This document shows, piece after piece, positions 1-8,816 of a stretch of 64,000 nt of DNA (its first letter is position 1; each line of letters starts with the position of its first letter). Below the pieces are notes generated by a model, which did no database searches, had not been told where the DNA came from, and saw only the letters and a list, made by a program, of their open reading frames with translations. The translations under genes were made by a program, and so were the position numbers. Source of the stretch: CBDEFX01 sp965237635 (GTDB taxonomy: Bacteria > Chloroflexota > Dehalococcoidia > Lucifugimonadales > CAUZJF01); the NCBI GenBank assembly GCA_965237635.1, contig CBDEFX010000002.1, positions 434,001-498,000 of the forward strand, read 5' to 3'.

Positions 1-1176
1 GGTGGTGGCTATCCGCTCTCCCAGACCGATCCGCGCCGTCCAGCGGGCCAGGTTGTGGGCCATCGTCTGGACGGCCAGCCAGGCGCCGTTGGCGGCGAAG
101 CGGCCCGAGGGGAGATGGTTCAGCCCGACGCCGTACTTGAGGTCGCGTATGGCATTCTCGATCTCGGCGTGGCGGCGATGGTCAGCCTCCAGTTCGAGCA
201 ACTCCCCGTCCCGGTCGGTGATGAAGCCATGATAGCTGTATTTGGCGAAGAGGGCCAGTTGGGAACCGGGCGTCGGCTTTACCCGCCGGACGATGAGCCG
301 TACCGGCGCGGCGTCCGCCTCGGCCTGGAAGGGGGTGCAGGTGGTCTCGGCCACATCGGCGGCACCGTCCATCCAGTAAGGAATCGGCGTCCAGGCATCT
401 TCGGGTATCGCCTCGATGAGATTGTGCAGGCTTTTGTGCTGGCGGATGGTGATGGAGAAGCGGACATCCATCTTGCGGCAGACGGATACCACGCCATGAG
501 TGTAGAACCCGCTGTCGGCCCGTAGCGTGAGTCGTCCGTCGGCCCCGGCGTAGCGCACCCGTCCCACCGTCTCCCGCAGGAAGTGGGCGGCGCCGCGGGC
601 GGTGTTGGCCCGGCCCTCGCGCAGCCGGGACATCAGCACGTCTCCGGTGCCGGCGGCGATGGCCGGCAGCGGGTGGTAGCCCCGCTTGCCGGTATAGCCG
701 TGGTGGCGGGCGCCCTCCTTGGCCAGTCCGTAGGTCTCGCAGATGGTGGAGTCGAGGTCAATGGTCAGGGGCCCGTCGCCGGGTCCCGCCCCGGCCTGCC
801 AAGCCCGGGCCAGCAACTCGCGGCTCACCCGGTCGAGTTGACGGACGTGGCCCCACCGGAAGCTGCGCAGGAAGGTGCCCAGGGTGGATGGCGCCTTGAC
901 CGTGCCGCCCAGGGTGCAGGCCGTCCCCCCGGTGCGCAACACATCGGCGTCGTCAATGCAGTCGCCCCCAGCCAGCGCAGACGCCACCAGCGTCATCATC
1001 TTGTCGCTCGTGTTCGCCCGCCCCGGGGCATCGCCCAGGTCGAGGCGCTGCCGGACGAGTTCGGGCAGGCCAAGGTGCCGCGCCAGGGTGGCCGGAAGGA
1101 GCAGCCCGGCATTGGCCACCAAGCGGCGGTCGTCGAAGGTGATTTGGATCCGGTCGGGGTGGTTGCGTGGCAGCAT
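1..1176 (-). CDS. IS1380-family transposase, 3' end cut by window edge
   Basis: Cut-and-paste DDE transposase of the IS1380 family; about 392 of roughly 441 codons are visible. It starts at the ATG at 1176, behind an AAAGGAG-type ribosome binding site. It aligns almost residue for residue with the copy at 47662-48987. The first catalytic Asp is in LTIDLDSTICE and the second in LRADSGFYT; the Glu region (EIENAIRDLKYG) is near the left edge. Unlike the other copy it reads PTPGSQLALF with no stop, so this may be the active copy if its C-terminus is intact beyond the window. Confidence 0.85.
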   Translation of the reverse strand, partial: MLPRNHPDRIQITFDDRRLVANAGLLLPATLARHLGLPELVRQRLDLGDAPGRANTSDKMMTLVASALAGGDCIDDADVLRTGGTACTLGGTVKAPSTLGTFLRSFRWGHVRQLDRVSRELLARAWQAGAGPGDGPLTIDLDSTICETYGLAKEGARHHGYTGKRGYHPLPAIAAGTGDVLMSRLREGRANTARGAAHFLRETVGRVRYAGADGRLTLRADSGFYTHGVVSVCRKMDVRFSITIRQHKSLHNLIEAIPEDAWTPIPYWMDGAADVAETTCTPFQAEADAAPVRLIVRRVKPTPGSQLALFAKYSYHGFITDRDGELLELEADHRRHAEIENAIRDLKYGVGLNHLPSGRFAANGAWLAVQTMAHNLARWTARIGLGERIATT

Positions 1177-1297
1177 CTACTGGTTGCTCCTTTTCCGGGG
1201 CCGTTTTTTTGCTACAAAACCATTATCCCAGAAGCACAGGAGCGCCTTCTTGCCGCCTCAGGACGCTAACCCGACGCCCTCCTTCGGTGGATTCGGG
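1..1297 (-). mobile_element. IS1380-family element, copy 1, left part outside the window
   Basis: The right-hand tip (CCTTCGGTGGATTCGGG, ending at 1297) matches both tips of the complete copy at 47541-49262, here in the opposite orientation. About 1.3 of 1.72 kb lies inside the window. The element abuts the lipoprotein-kelch gene at 1298 and has removed its start. The target duplication cannot be checked because the other end is off the window. Confidence 0.85.
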
Positions 1298-1976
1298 CTT
1301 ACGTGGGGGAGTTTCAGACGCCTGACCGCGCGCAAGGCACTATAAACGGGTTCCTCGTTCAAGAATCGGAGGTCATTGCGATTGGCGAGGAAATGTATAC
1401 GCAGGTACGCGGCGGTTGGATAGAAATAGCTGTCCGTCTTCCCTTCTTCCTGGATCCGGTCAAGACAATCAATGCTGCCTTATCCGGCGGGGGCAACCTT
1501 AGACTCGTTGGAGACGGTATTGTGGATGGCACCCCCATGGATCATATGAAAGCTTCCTACGAACCAGGCGTCCTTAGCCCGAACAGCGGCGAGGTTGCCT
1601 TGGAAGTATGGATAAGCAAGCAAGACTCTCAATTGAAGCAGATCGCCGTCGAGGAAACGGCAGACTTGGGCCCGGAGGGGCACCCGATTGTCGGCAAGCT
1701 GGCCACAGGCGCGGTCCGAGCGCACGCGACGATGAAGCTGTCTGACTCCGCCGAGCTCGTGTCGATCGAATCGCCTGTGCCCCCTGCGAAACCCGGAAAT
1801 ATGAGGCAGAGTCACGGAGGCCTCTTTACGGCCACCATGCTTGGGGACGGGAGGGTGCTCGTTGCCGGAGGAGAAAACGAGAGCGTGGGACCGATGGCAA
1901 TACAGTCAGCAGAGATCTACAACCCCTCATCAGGCGTGTGGTCCTCGGCCGGTAACATGTAAGGTGGACCCCATTA

Positions 1977-2912
1977 TTAAGACAGCACGAGGGCTAAATT
2001 AAGAGAGTCTCCCACCCCTGCGCTAGGTTTCACCAAGCCCGATGGCAGCCCTGCTTCTTCAGCTGCTGCTCCCCTTTCTTCCTGGCCATGTTGGTACACC
2101 TCTGCTGGGGTCCGGTAGCCCAAAGCCTGGTGAGGCCTCTGCCGGTTGTAGAACTCCAGGTAGGCATTGATCCCAGTTCGGGCCTCGGCGACGGTCTGGT
2201 AAGCTTTCAGATACACCTCCTCGTACTTGATGCTCCGCCACAGCCGCTCCACGAAGATGTTGTCCAGGTACCTACCCTTACCATCCATGCTGACCTGGAC
2301 CCTCTGCTCCTGCAACGTCTGGGTAAAGGCCTCACTGGTGAACTGACTCCCCTGGTCGGTGTTGAATATCTCCGGTCGTCCCTTACCCAGGGCTTCCTCC
2401 AACGCCGCCACGCAGAAGCTGGTGTCCATGGTGTTGGAGAGCTTCCAGGCCAGCACGTGCCGGCTGTGCCAGTCCATGATGGCCACCAGGTACAGGAAGC
2501 CCTTCGGCATGGGGATGTAGGTGATGTCCGCGGCCCAGACCTGGTCGACCCGATTAACCTCCACTCCCTTCAGCAGATAGGGAAAGATCCGGTGTCCCGG
2601 CGCTGGTTTGCTGGTGTTGGGACGCCGGTAGATGGCTTCCAGACCCATCAACCGCATCAGCCTTCGAACCCTTTTTCGGCTCACCAGATAGCCCTGTTGC
2701 AGCAGCCAGGCCTTCATCTTCCTGGAGCCGTAGAAGGGGGTCTTCAAATACTGACGGTCCATCAGGGCCATCAACTCCAGGTCTTCTGCCCTGGTCGGTA
2801 CCGACCGGTAGTACACCGAGGCCCGGCTGACGTCCAGCAGGATACATTGACGCACCAAAGACAGCTGCTGGTGGTCTCGGTCTATCATGGCTCGCCGTAT
2901 GCTGCGACTCAT
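1977..2912 (-). CDS. IS3-family transposase OrfB (DDE integrase core)
   Basis: 311-residue retroviral-integrase-type domain that, fused to OrfA by frameshifting, catalyses IS3 transposition. An HTH-like N-terminal part is followed by the rve core: first Asp in WAADITY, second in FNTDQGSQF, and Glu in the FVERLWRSIKYEEVY motif. The start ATG at 2912 overlaps the orfA stop (ATGA). The protein is identical to that of the copy at 44290-45225, implying recent copying or gene conversion. Confidence 0.93.
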   Translation of the reverse strand: MSRSIRRAMIDRDHQQLSLVRQCILLDVSRASVYYRSVPTRAEDLELMALMDRQYLKTPFYGSRKMKAWLLQQGYLVSRKRVRRLMRLMGLEAIYRRPNTSKPAPGHRIFPYLLKGVEVNRVDQVWAADITYIPMPKGFLYLVAIMDWHSRHVLAWKLSNTMDTSFCVAALEEALGKGRPEIFNTDQGSQFTSEAFTQTLQEQRVQVSMDGKGRYLDNIFVERLWRSIKYEEVYLKAYQTVAEARTGINAYLEFYNRQRPHQALGYRTPAEVYQHGQEERGAAAEEAGLPSGLVKPSAGVGDSLNLALVLS

Positions 2913-3193
2913 AGACCGGACCTTTCCGACAAAAAATCGCGTTCCACCTTCAGCTGGCCGATGTGCCGGTAGAGGTGGTTAATCTGAGCTTCCTTGGCTT
3001 TCTCCTGGGATTTCTGATTGGTGGCAAATAGCTCCGGGGCTCCTTCCGCCAGGGCCCTTTTCCAGGCGTGAATCTGACTGGGATGGACCTCAAATCGGCT
3101 GGCCAGCTGGGCGATGGTCTCTTCCCCCGCAAGGGCGGCCAAGGCCACCTTGGCCTTGAACGCCGGACTGTGCTTATTCCTCGTCTGCTTCAT
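2909..3193 (-). CDS. IS3-family transposase OrfA (helix-turn-helix)
   Basis: Small DNA-binding subunit (94 residues from the ATG at 3193) beginning MKQTRNKHSPAFKAKVALAA, with the typical HTH (TIAQLASRFEVHPSQIHAWK) and a leucine-zipper-like tail. It is identical to the second copy. I chose the internal ATG over a GTG at 3208 because it follows a GGAG-AGGA purine stretch and fits the family start. Confidence 0.88.
   Translation of the reverse strand: MKQTRNKHSPAFKAKVALAALAGEETIAQLASRFEVHPSQIHAWKRALAEGAPELFATNQKSQEKAKEAQINHLYRHIGQLKVERDFLSERSGL
2930..2936 (-). other. Predicted -1 programmed frameshift site of IS3 copy 1
   Basis: On the minus strand the heptamer T TTT TTG lies in the OrfA zero frame (codons GAT TTT TTG). 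A -1 shift here continues without a stop into the OrfB frame (GTC GGA AAG GTC ...), giving an OrfAB fusion. The same site is at 44266-44272 in copy 2. Confidence 0.7.
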
Positions 3194-4158
3194 GTCCTGC
3201 TCCTCCACGTCGGTTAGTTGCCGGTTATTTTAGGAGCTGGACTCTCTCTTAGCCAGTTGTCTAGTTTTTGGGTACCACCTCACCAGGACGGCAGGGTGCT
3301 GGTCGCCGGCGGCGTTAGCGATGACGCCGCTGAACGGGAGTCCTTCGGTTCATCAGAGTTATACGATCCGACCACAGGCGTCTGGACGCCGACGGGCAGC
3401 ATGGCGAAACCGCAGTTCGGACACGTAGCTGTGCTGCTGCCAGATGGGAGAGTGCTGGCCGCTGGCGGCTGGATACTCCGGCCCGGCGCCGATGTGGCGA
3501 GTACCGTTGGCTCCGCAGAGCTCTACGATCCGTCCGTAGGTACCTGGTCCTTGGTAGGGAGCATGGCGCAGCGCCGGGCGCTTCCTGCCACGGCGCTGCT
3601 GGCGGACGGAAAGGTGTTGGTAACGGGCGGGACACTATTCCCTGAGAAAGGGGCCGTTGCGACGGCGGAGATCTATGACCCGGCGACTAGAGAATGGTCC
3701 GAGACGGTCAGCATGAGCACCGGACGCGGGGACACTCCAGCAACGCTTCTTCAAGACGGCAGGGTTCTCGTTGCCGGTGGCGCCGACGATGACAACCGGC
3801 CACTCGCCTCTGCGGAGATCTACGATCCTATCTCCGGCACCTGGTCGCCCGCGGCCGGCATGAATGAGCCACGCTTCGGACACTGGGCTATTGTGCTCGC
3901 AGACGGCACGGTGCTAGTTTCCAGTTCCTGGAATGCGCATCAGCCTGACCGCGCCGCGGAGATATACGACCCTACCAGCGACAGCTGGGCACCAACCAGC
4001 GAGATGGTCCAGGTCCGATTGGTCAGCGAGGGAATGCTGCTACGGGACGGTCGAGTGATGGCCGTAGGCGGTGCTGATGAAGAGGGGCATGGTCTCACGT
4101 CTGCGGAATTCTACGATCCGTCGTCCGATATCTGGACACCATCCACGGAGGCCGCCCG

Positions 4159-5133
4159 CTAAGAGCTTTCTTTGCTGTGAATGAGTTCGCCGCGACCCAC
4201 ACCTCGTCGCAACCTTCCGTACTCCGAACTGATCTCGGCCCCTAGTATCAAGATCAGGCTGCCAACGTAGGCCCACAGGAGCATCGCTATGACCGGCGCT
4301 AGCGAGCCGTACACGTTCTCGAAGTTAGCGAATCTGTTCACGTAGATGATGAACACGTTCTTCGTCACTTCGAATAGCACAGCCGCCACAATGGCACCTG
4401 GCCAGATATAGCGCCAGTAGGTCTTGGTGTTAGGCATGAATTTGTAGATCAATAGGAAGAGCATTGTTATGAGGGCCAGCGACGTACCTTGGAGCAGCGA
4501 ACGGCCCACGGTGTCGGACAAGAAGCCCAAGCTCGTCGCATCGGATTCGGCCAGACGGGACGCCGTTCGAGCTACCGTGGCCGCCCCCATCGACAGGAAA
4601 AACAGCGCGCTAACACCTACAGCCATGAGAAGCTGCATCGGCTTGCGGACGTAGTAGGGCCGGTCCTTGTGGACATCCCAAGCTCGGTTTACGGCCTTGT
4701 TAACGGCCCCGAACATCGCGCTGCCCGACCACAAGAGCCCCAACACTGCGAACAGACCTATGGCGCCGCGCAGGCCATAGACGGCCTCGATGTTACTCAC
4801 GACGATCTCCTCCGACCCTGGTAGGTACCGGATCACAAAGTCGGTCAGTTGCTCGTGGGCCGCATCGGTCTCGAAGAAGAAGCTCAGCAGCGCCGCTAAC
4901 CCCAGAAGCAGGGGAAACAAGGAGAATAGGACGTAGAACGCGACACCTGCCGCCATGTGGGTGGCATCGTCGGCACCCATCTCCCGGACGGTTCTGATGA
5001 CAAGTTGAGCGACGAAGCTCCGTTCTGCCCACGGCCGCACCGGGCGGGTCAACCGTTCGACGGATGCGGCTAGCAGGACAAAAGCGGGGTTCCCTGTGGG
5101 CTTCTTGAACACTTCGGCATCCTCTTGATCCAC
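4159..5133 (-). CDS. YihY/BrkB-family inner-membrane protein
   Basis: 324-residue polytopic membrane protein of the YihY/virulence factor BrkB family, whose biochemical role is not settled (an old RNase BN assignment for relatives was wrong). Hydrophobic segments lie near residues 60-86, 121-140, 166-188, 215-235, 245-265 and 282-300. The family motif region AAGVAFYVLFSLFPLLLG is near residue 61. The length is normal. The start at 5133 (MDQEDAEVF) is a plausible choice, with no strong Shine-Dalgarno. The 3' end overlaps the kelch pseudogene by 4 bp in convergent orientation. Confidence 0.88.
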   Translation of the reverse strand: MDQEDAEVFKKPTGNPAFVLLAASVERLTRPVRPWAERSFVAQLVIRTVREMGADDATHMAAGVAFYVLFSLFPLLLGLAALLSFFFETDAAHEQLTDFVIRYLPGSEEIVVSNIEAVYGLRGAIGLFAVLGLLWSGSAMFGAVNKAVNRAWDVHKDRPYYVRKPMQLLMAVGVSALFFLSMGAATVARTASRLAESDATSLGFLSDTVGRSLLQGTSLALITMLFLLIYKFMPNTKTYWRYIWPGAIVAAVLFEVTKNVFIIYVNRFANFENVYGSLAPVIAMLLWAYVGSLILILGAEISSEYGRLRRGVGRGELIHSKESS

Positions 5134-5367
5134 TCTATGGTGTTCGCATCGGGTTACATCTGAGCGATGGCCGCCTTGCTGACTAGCGCAGATCAGGCTG
5201 CCACGACCGGAGTAATTGTAGACGGTCAGTTAGGCATACTCACGTGGGTTGTACTTGGCTTCTTCGGAGGAGGTTATGCCTGCCTCGCTCAAGCCGTCGG
5301 CGCTCACCCCAAGTACTACTGCCCCAGCTTCGGTGATATCATCCATTACCGCATCGACTCGGACACC

Positions 5368-6773
<1,406 letters not shown>

Positions 6774-6893
6774 GTTTGCCCTCCTTCTGTGTCGCGTATC
6801 AGCCAGCAACTCTCACTTCGGTTTATACGCCACGTAGACCACCGGCATCAGTTTACCCCACACCTCAGCAGCATAGAAGAGGCTCCTCTCATC

Positions 6894-7484
6894 TTAATCT
6901 GTGGCGATGTTCCCGAGTCCCGACAGGTGGACCTCCTGGTCCCAAATGAGTCGGTCGCCTGCCACAATCCGCAACACATCAGGGTTCTTTAGGTCGTCCG
7001 CTTGCGCTCTCCCAACGGACTGATCGATGTAGTTAAGGAACAATCCAGTAACGTTCCCATGTGTGGTGATGCCGATCGTTTTTTGCGGGTACACAGCAAG
7101 TATCTGTTTGACTGCCGCCACGAACCGTTCTTGCGCGTCAAGTGAACTTTCGCATCCGGGCAGCGCGAAATTGAAGTCGTCCCACGATTGGCGCCATATC
7201 TCGTTGAAGTTATCGCCGAAGTTATCGTCGAACTCCTTGACCACCGTTCGCTCGCGGAGGTCATCCCCGACCTCAACTTCAAGGCCAACTCTATTGGCGA
7301 AGGGCTGAATCGTCTGCAAACATCGCGAATATGGGCTTGAGAACAACACCTCGATTCCAAGGGGCACAAGCAGGTCGGATAGGTTTTCTGCCTGGTCTAA
7401 TCCAACCGGACTAAGCGGCCACTCCGAGTCTGGCAGCTTTGCAGACGGTTGGCTCTGCGCATATCGAATCAGGTAGATATTCAT
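6894..7484 (-). CDS. Histidine phosphatase (phosphoglycerate-mutase-like) family protein with catalytic His replaced
   Basis: 196 residues with the branch-1 fold: N-terminal NIYLIRYAQS, SSPYSRCLQT (Arg pocket), an acidic segment and C-terminal TIGITTHGNV (second His). The canonical RHG-type motif would read LIRHAQS; the codon here is TAT (Tyr), so the phospho-accepting His is missing while the rest is intact. Members dephosphorylate small molecules or phosphoproteins through a phosphohistidine; this one is probably inactive or non-catalytic unless the base is a sequencing error. It sits alone on the minus strand after a short intergenic gap. Confidence 0.85.
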   Translation of the reverse strand: MNIYLIRYAQSQPSAKLPDSEWPLSPVGLDQAENLSDLLVPLGIEVLFSSPYSRCLQTIQPFANRVGLEVEVGDDLRERTVVKEFDDNFGDNFNEIWRQSWDDFNFALPGCESSLDAQERFVAAVKQILAVYPQKTIGITTHGNVTGLFLNYIDQSVGRAQADDLKNPDVLRIVAGDRLIWDQEVHLSGLGNIATD

Positions 7485-7587
7485 TTCTACAATGCACCTG
7501 CTGTCCGGTAGACGTCAGACACCGTTCCTGCGGGCTCCTCTACGATATCGATCGGCATCGCATCACTGTTGCTTGGGTACAACCAAC

Positions 7588-7797
7588 TCAATGCTTGTGG
7601 ATAAGAAGACGCTCAACGAGCCAGCCGGTCATAGTGTTAAGGTATCCTTCGGCATATTTGTCACCCACCTTCACTATATGGTTGGCTCCAGCGAACAGCT
7701 TGATGGTGTAGTCCCTGTTCCCTCCTTTGTTCAGGGCCTCCTCAAAGGCTGGGGCAGATTCCACGGAGGAACTGGCAAACAAAGGGGGTCGCTTTGA
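7588..7797 (-). pseudogene. C-terminal stump of an alpha/beta hydrolase
   Basis: About 65 residues (ESAPAFEEALNKGGNRDYTI...FAGANHIV...GYLNTMTGWLVERL) match the end of dienelactone-hydrolase/prolyl-oligopeptidase-like alpha/beta hydrolases, including the region of the catalytic His (ANH). Everything upstream, including the nucleophile, is gone. Upstream DNA is a repeat-rich non-coding stretch. Confidence 0.6.
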
Positions 7798-7809
7798 TCC
7801 ACCCCCTTT
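7781..7809 (+). terminator. Hairpin with T-run, possible terminator
   Basis: AAAGGGGGT and ACCCCCTTT form a 9-bp stem with an 11-nt loop and end in a short T-run on the plus strand. No plus-strand gene obviously ends here, so a role is uncertain. Confidence 0.25.
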
Positions 7810-7847
7810 TCGTATCTAGTTGGGTCCCTTCCGCCGCACCCAAACAA

Positions 7848-7907
7848 CTGGTCACTTGTTTGTCAGACGGGGAGTTAGGCCCTCCCTCTTCTCCACCACG
7901 AACACGA
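7848..7907 (+). repeat. Diverged partial copy of the R1 repeat family
   Basis: The stretch with TTTGTCAGACGGGGAGTT and CTCCACCACGAACACG matches the left part of the repeat at 11505-11695. No gene is seen between about 7810 and 8059; this repeat is the only recognisable content there. Confidence 0.55.
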
Positions 7908-8059
7908 ATAAGGAATCGCCCCAGGCATAACTCAATGGGCGGGGCCTGTTGTCATCGGTTCGGAGTGTGCTCAGGGCAAGGCAGAATCATGCCCAAAACC
8001 ACGCCGTTCTGATGGCGCCAGCCGCCTGAGCCGCGACGGCAGTTTCAGACTCTGACCTT

Positions 8060-8296
8060 TCAGTGGGTTCGCACGGTCTCCTGGTGATGCCTACGCCTGC
8101 CGAAGAAGCCGCCTAGCAACAGACCCCCAAGCACCAAGGTGATCCCGATGATCCCTAACGTAAGTTCTATTTCTCCAGAAACAGGAATAGTAGAGGCGAC
8201 TACGAGCAACCCAGGTATCGCCCCGAGGGCTGCTCCTACGAGCATCGTTCTTATCGCTGCCCGCTGGAGTTGCTGTTTTTCTTGAGAGTTACTCAC
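8060..8296 (-). CDS. Small two-helix membrane protein, unrecognised
   Basis: 78 residues if started at the GTG at 8296 (VSNSQEKQQLQRAAIRTMLV...). Two hydrophobic segments (MLVGAALGAIPGLLVVAST and LTLGIIGITLVLGGLLLGG) are followed by a basic tail (FFGRRRHHQ). The same frame is open to 8476, but that upstream part is arginine-rich and overlaps a repeat, so I consider it non-coding. No family recognised. Confidence 0.5.
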   Translation of the reverse strand: MSNSQEKQQLQRAAIRTMLVGAALGAIPGLLVVASTIPVSGEIELTLGIIGITLVLGGLLLGGFFGRRRHHQETVRTH

Positions 8297-8349
8297 CGTT
8301 AACCGACCACCAACGCCCAAACGTTGAGCGTCATCTCCGGCTCCAGAGG

Positions 8350-8654
8350 GAGTCTTTCTGGTGCGCCCGATTCTACGCCCTACGGTAGCTACGCGGCAAG
8401 GCATACCCTTTTTGGAGCAGTCTAAGGCTCCCCTACAGGTAAGCCGGCCGACGATCCAGAAGCTCACGTCTACCAAACAACTGACCGTTTCTTTGGTAGT
8501 CTCGACATCAGATTTGGTTTAGCTATAGCCTACCCCCTTTTTCGGCCGACACGCTGCGTGCCCTTGAAGCTGCCAATGAGTTGATAGATACTCCGACCCA
8601 GGGAAAGCGATTCATCTGCTCCGGGGTCTAGCTCAATGTCCTCATGTCCCGCAT
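8350..8654 (-). repeat. Inverted copy of the R2+R1 repeat unit (left of tex)
   Basis: Reverse complement of 8485-8654 closely matches 11331-11500. It encodes the same 40-residue tail (HEDIELDPGADES...RVGRKRG-stop) in both places. A more diverged piece at 8381-8419 resembles the right part of R1 (GGTAGCTACG ... CCTTTT..GGAGCA). The two units lie as inverted repeats on either side of tex. Confidence 0.7.
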
Positions 8655-8816
8655 GACGGTCGTCTTCCCGTGTCCAAACAATGGGGTAGTTCCGTACCTG
8701 AAGAGTAGCTGCCACCGCTCCTGCGTAAAAAGGGGACGTTTTTCTGGCGGGGCACCGCATACGACTGAGGTTTCATGCAGGCATCGGATCCGCGGTAGGA
8801 AGGGCCGCCCATTCCC

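Larger units (their letters stand above)
1960..3282 (-). mobile_element. IS3-family insertion sequence, copy 1 (1323 bp)
   Basis: Bounded by comparison with the identical-length copy at 43920-45242. Tips read TGAGGTGGTACCC at one end and TAAGGTGGACCCC at the other (imperfect inverted repeats). It carries overlapping orfA and orfB. Flanks are ...GGTAACATG and CCAGGACGG, so no 3-4 bp target duplication is seen. It lies inside the kelch gene. Confidence 0.9.
1298..4162 (+). pseudogene. LppX-like lipoprotein with C-terminal kelch repeats, interrupted by IS3 and truncated by IS1380
   Basis: From 1298 the frame reads YVGEFQTPDRAQGT and continues through a domain resembling the mycobacterial LppX/LprAFG lipoprotein fold (to about 1790). 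Kelch motifs follow (DGRVLVAGG, AEIYNPSSGVWSSAGNM). IS3 sits at 1960-3282 and the kelch frame resumes at 3283 (QDGRVLVAGG), ending at a TAA at 4162 after five more blades of the pattern DGRVLxAGG...YDPxTGxW. By comparison with neighbouring blades about 12 codons are missing at the IS3 junction. The signal peptide and N-terminus are lost left of the IS1380 tip. The protein would have been an exported lipid-anchored beta-propeller. The last 4 bases overlap the convergent BrkB gene. A related kelch C-terminus occurs at 63765-64000. Confidence 0.8.

Noticed and set aside
583..1345. Long plus-strand frames opposite the IS1380 transposase
   Set aside because: Glycine/alanine/arginine-rich shadow frames caused by high GC on the strand opposite a real gene.
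2088..2972. 294-codon plus-strand frame opposite the IS3 orfB (and the same at 44230-45114)
   Set aside because: Antisense shadow of the transposase; no family features and identical in both copies only because the IS is identical.
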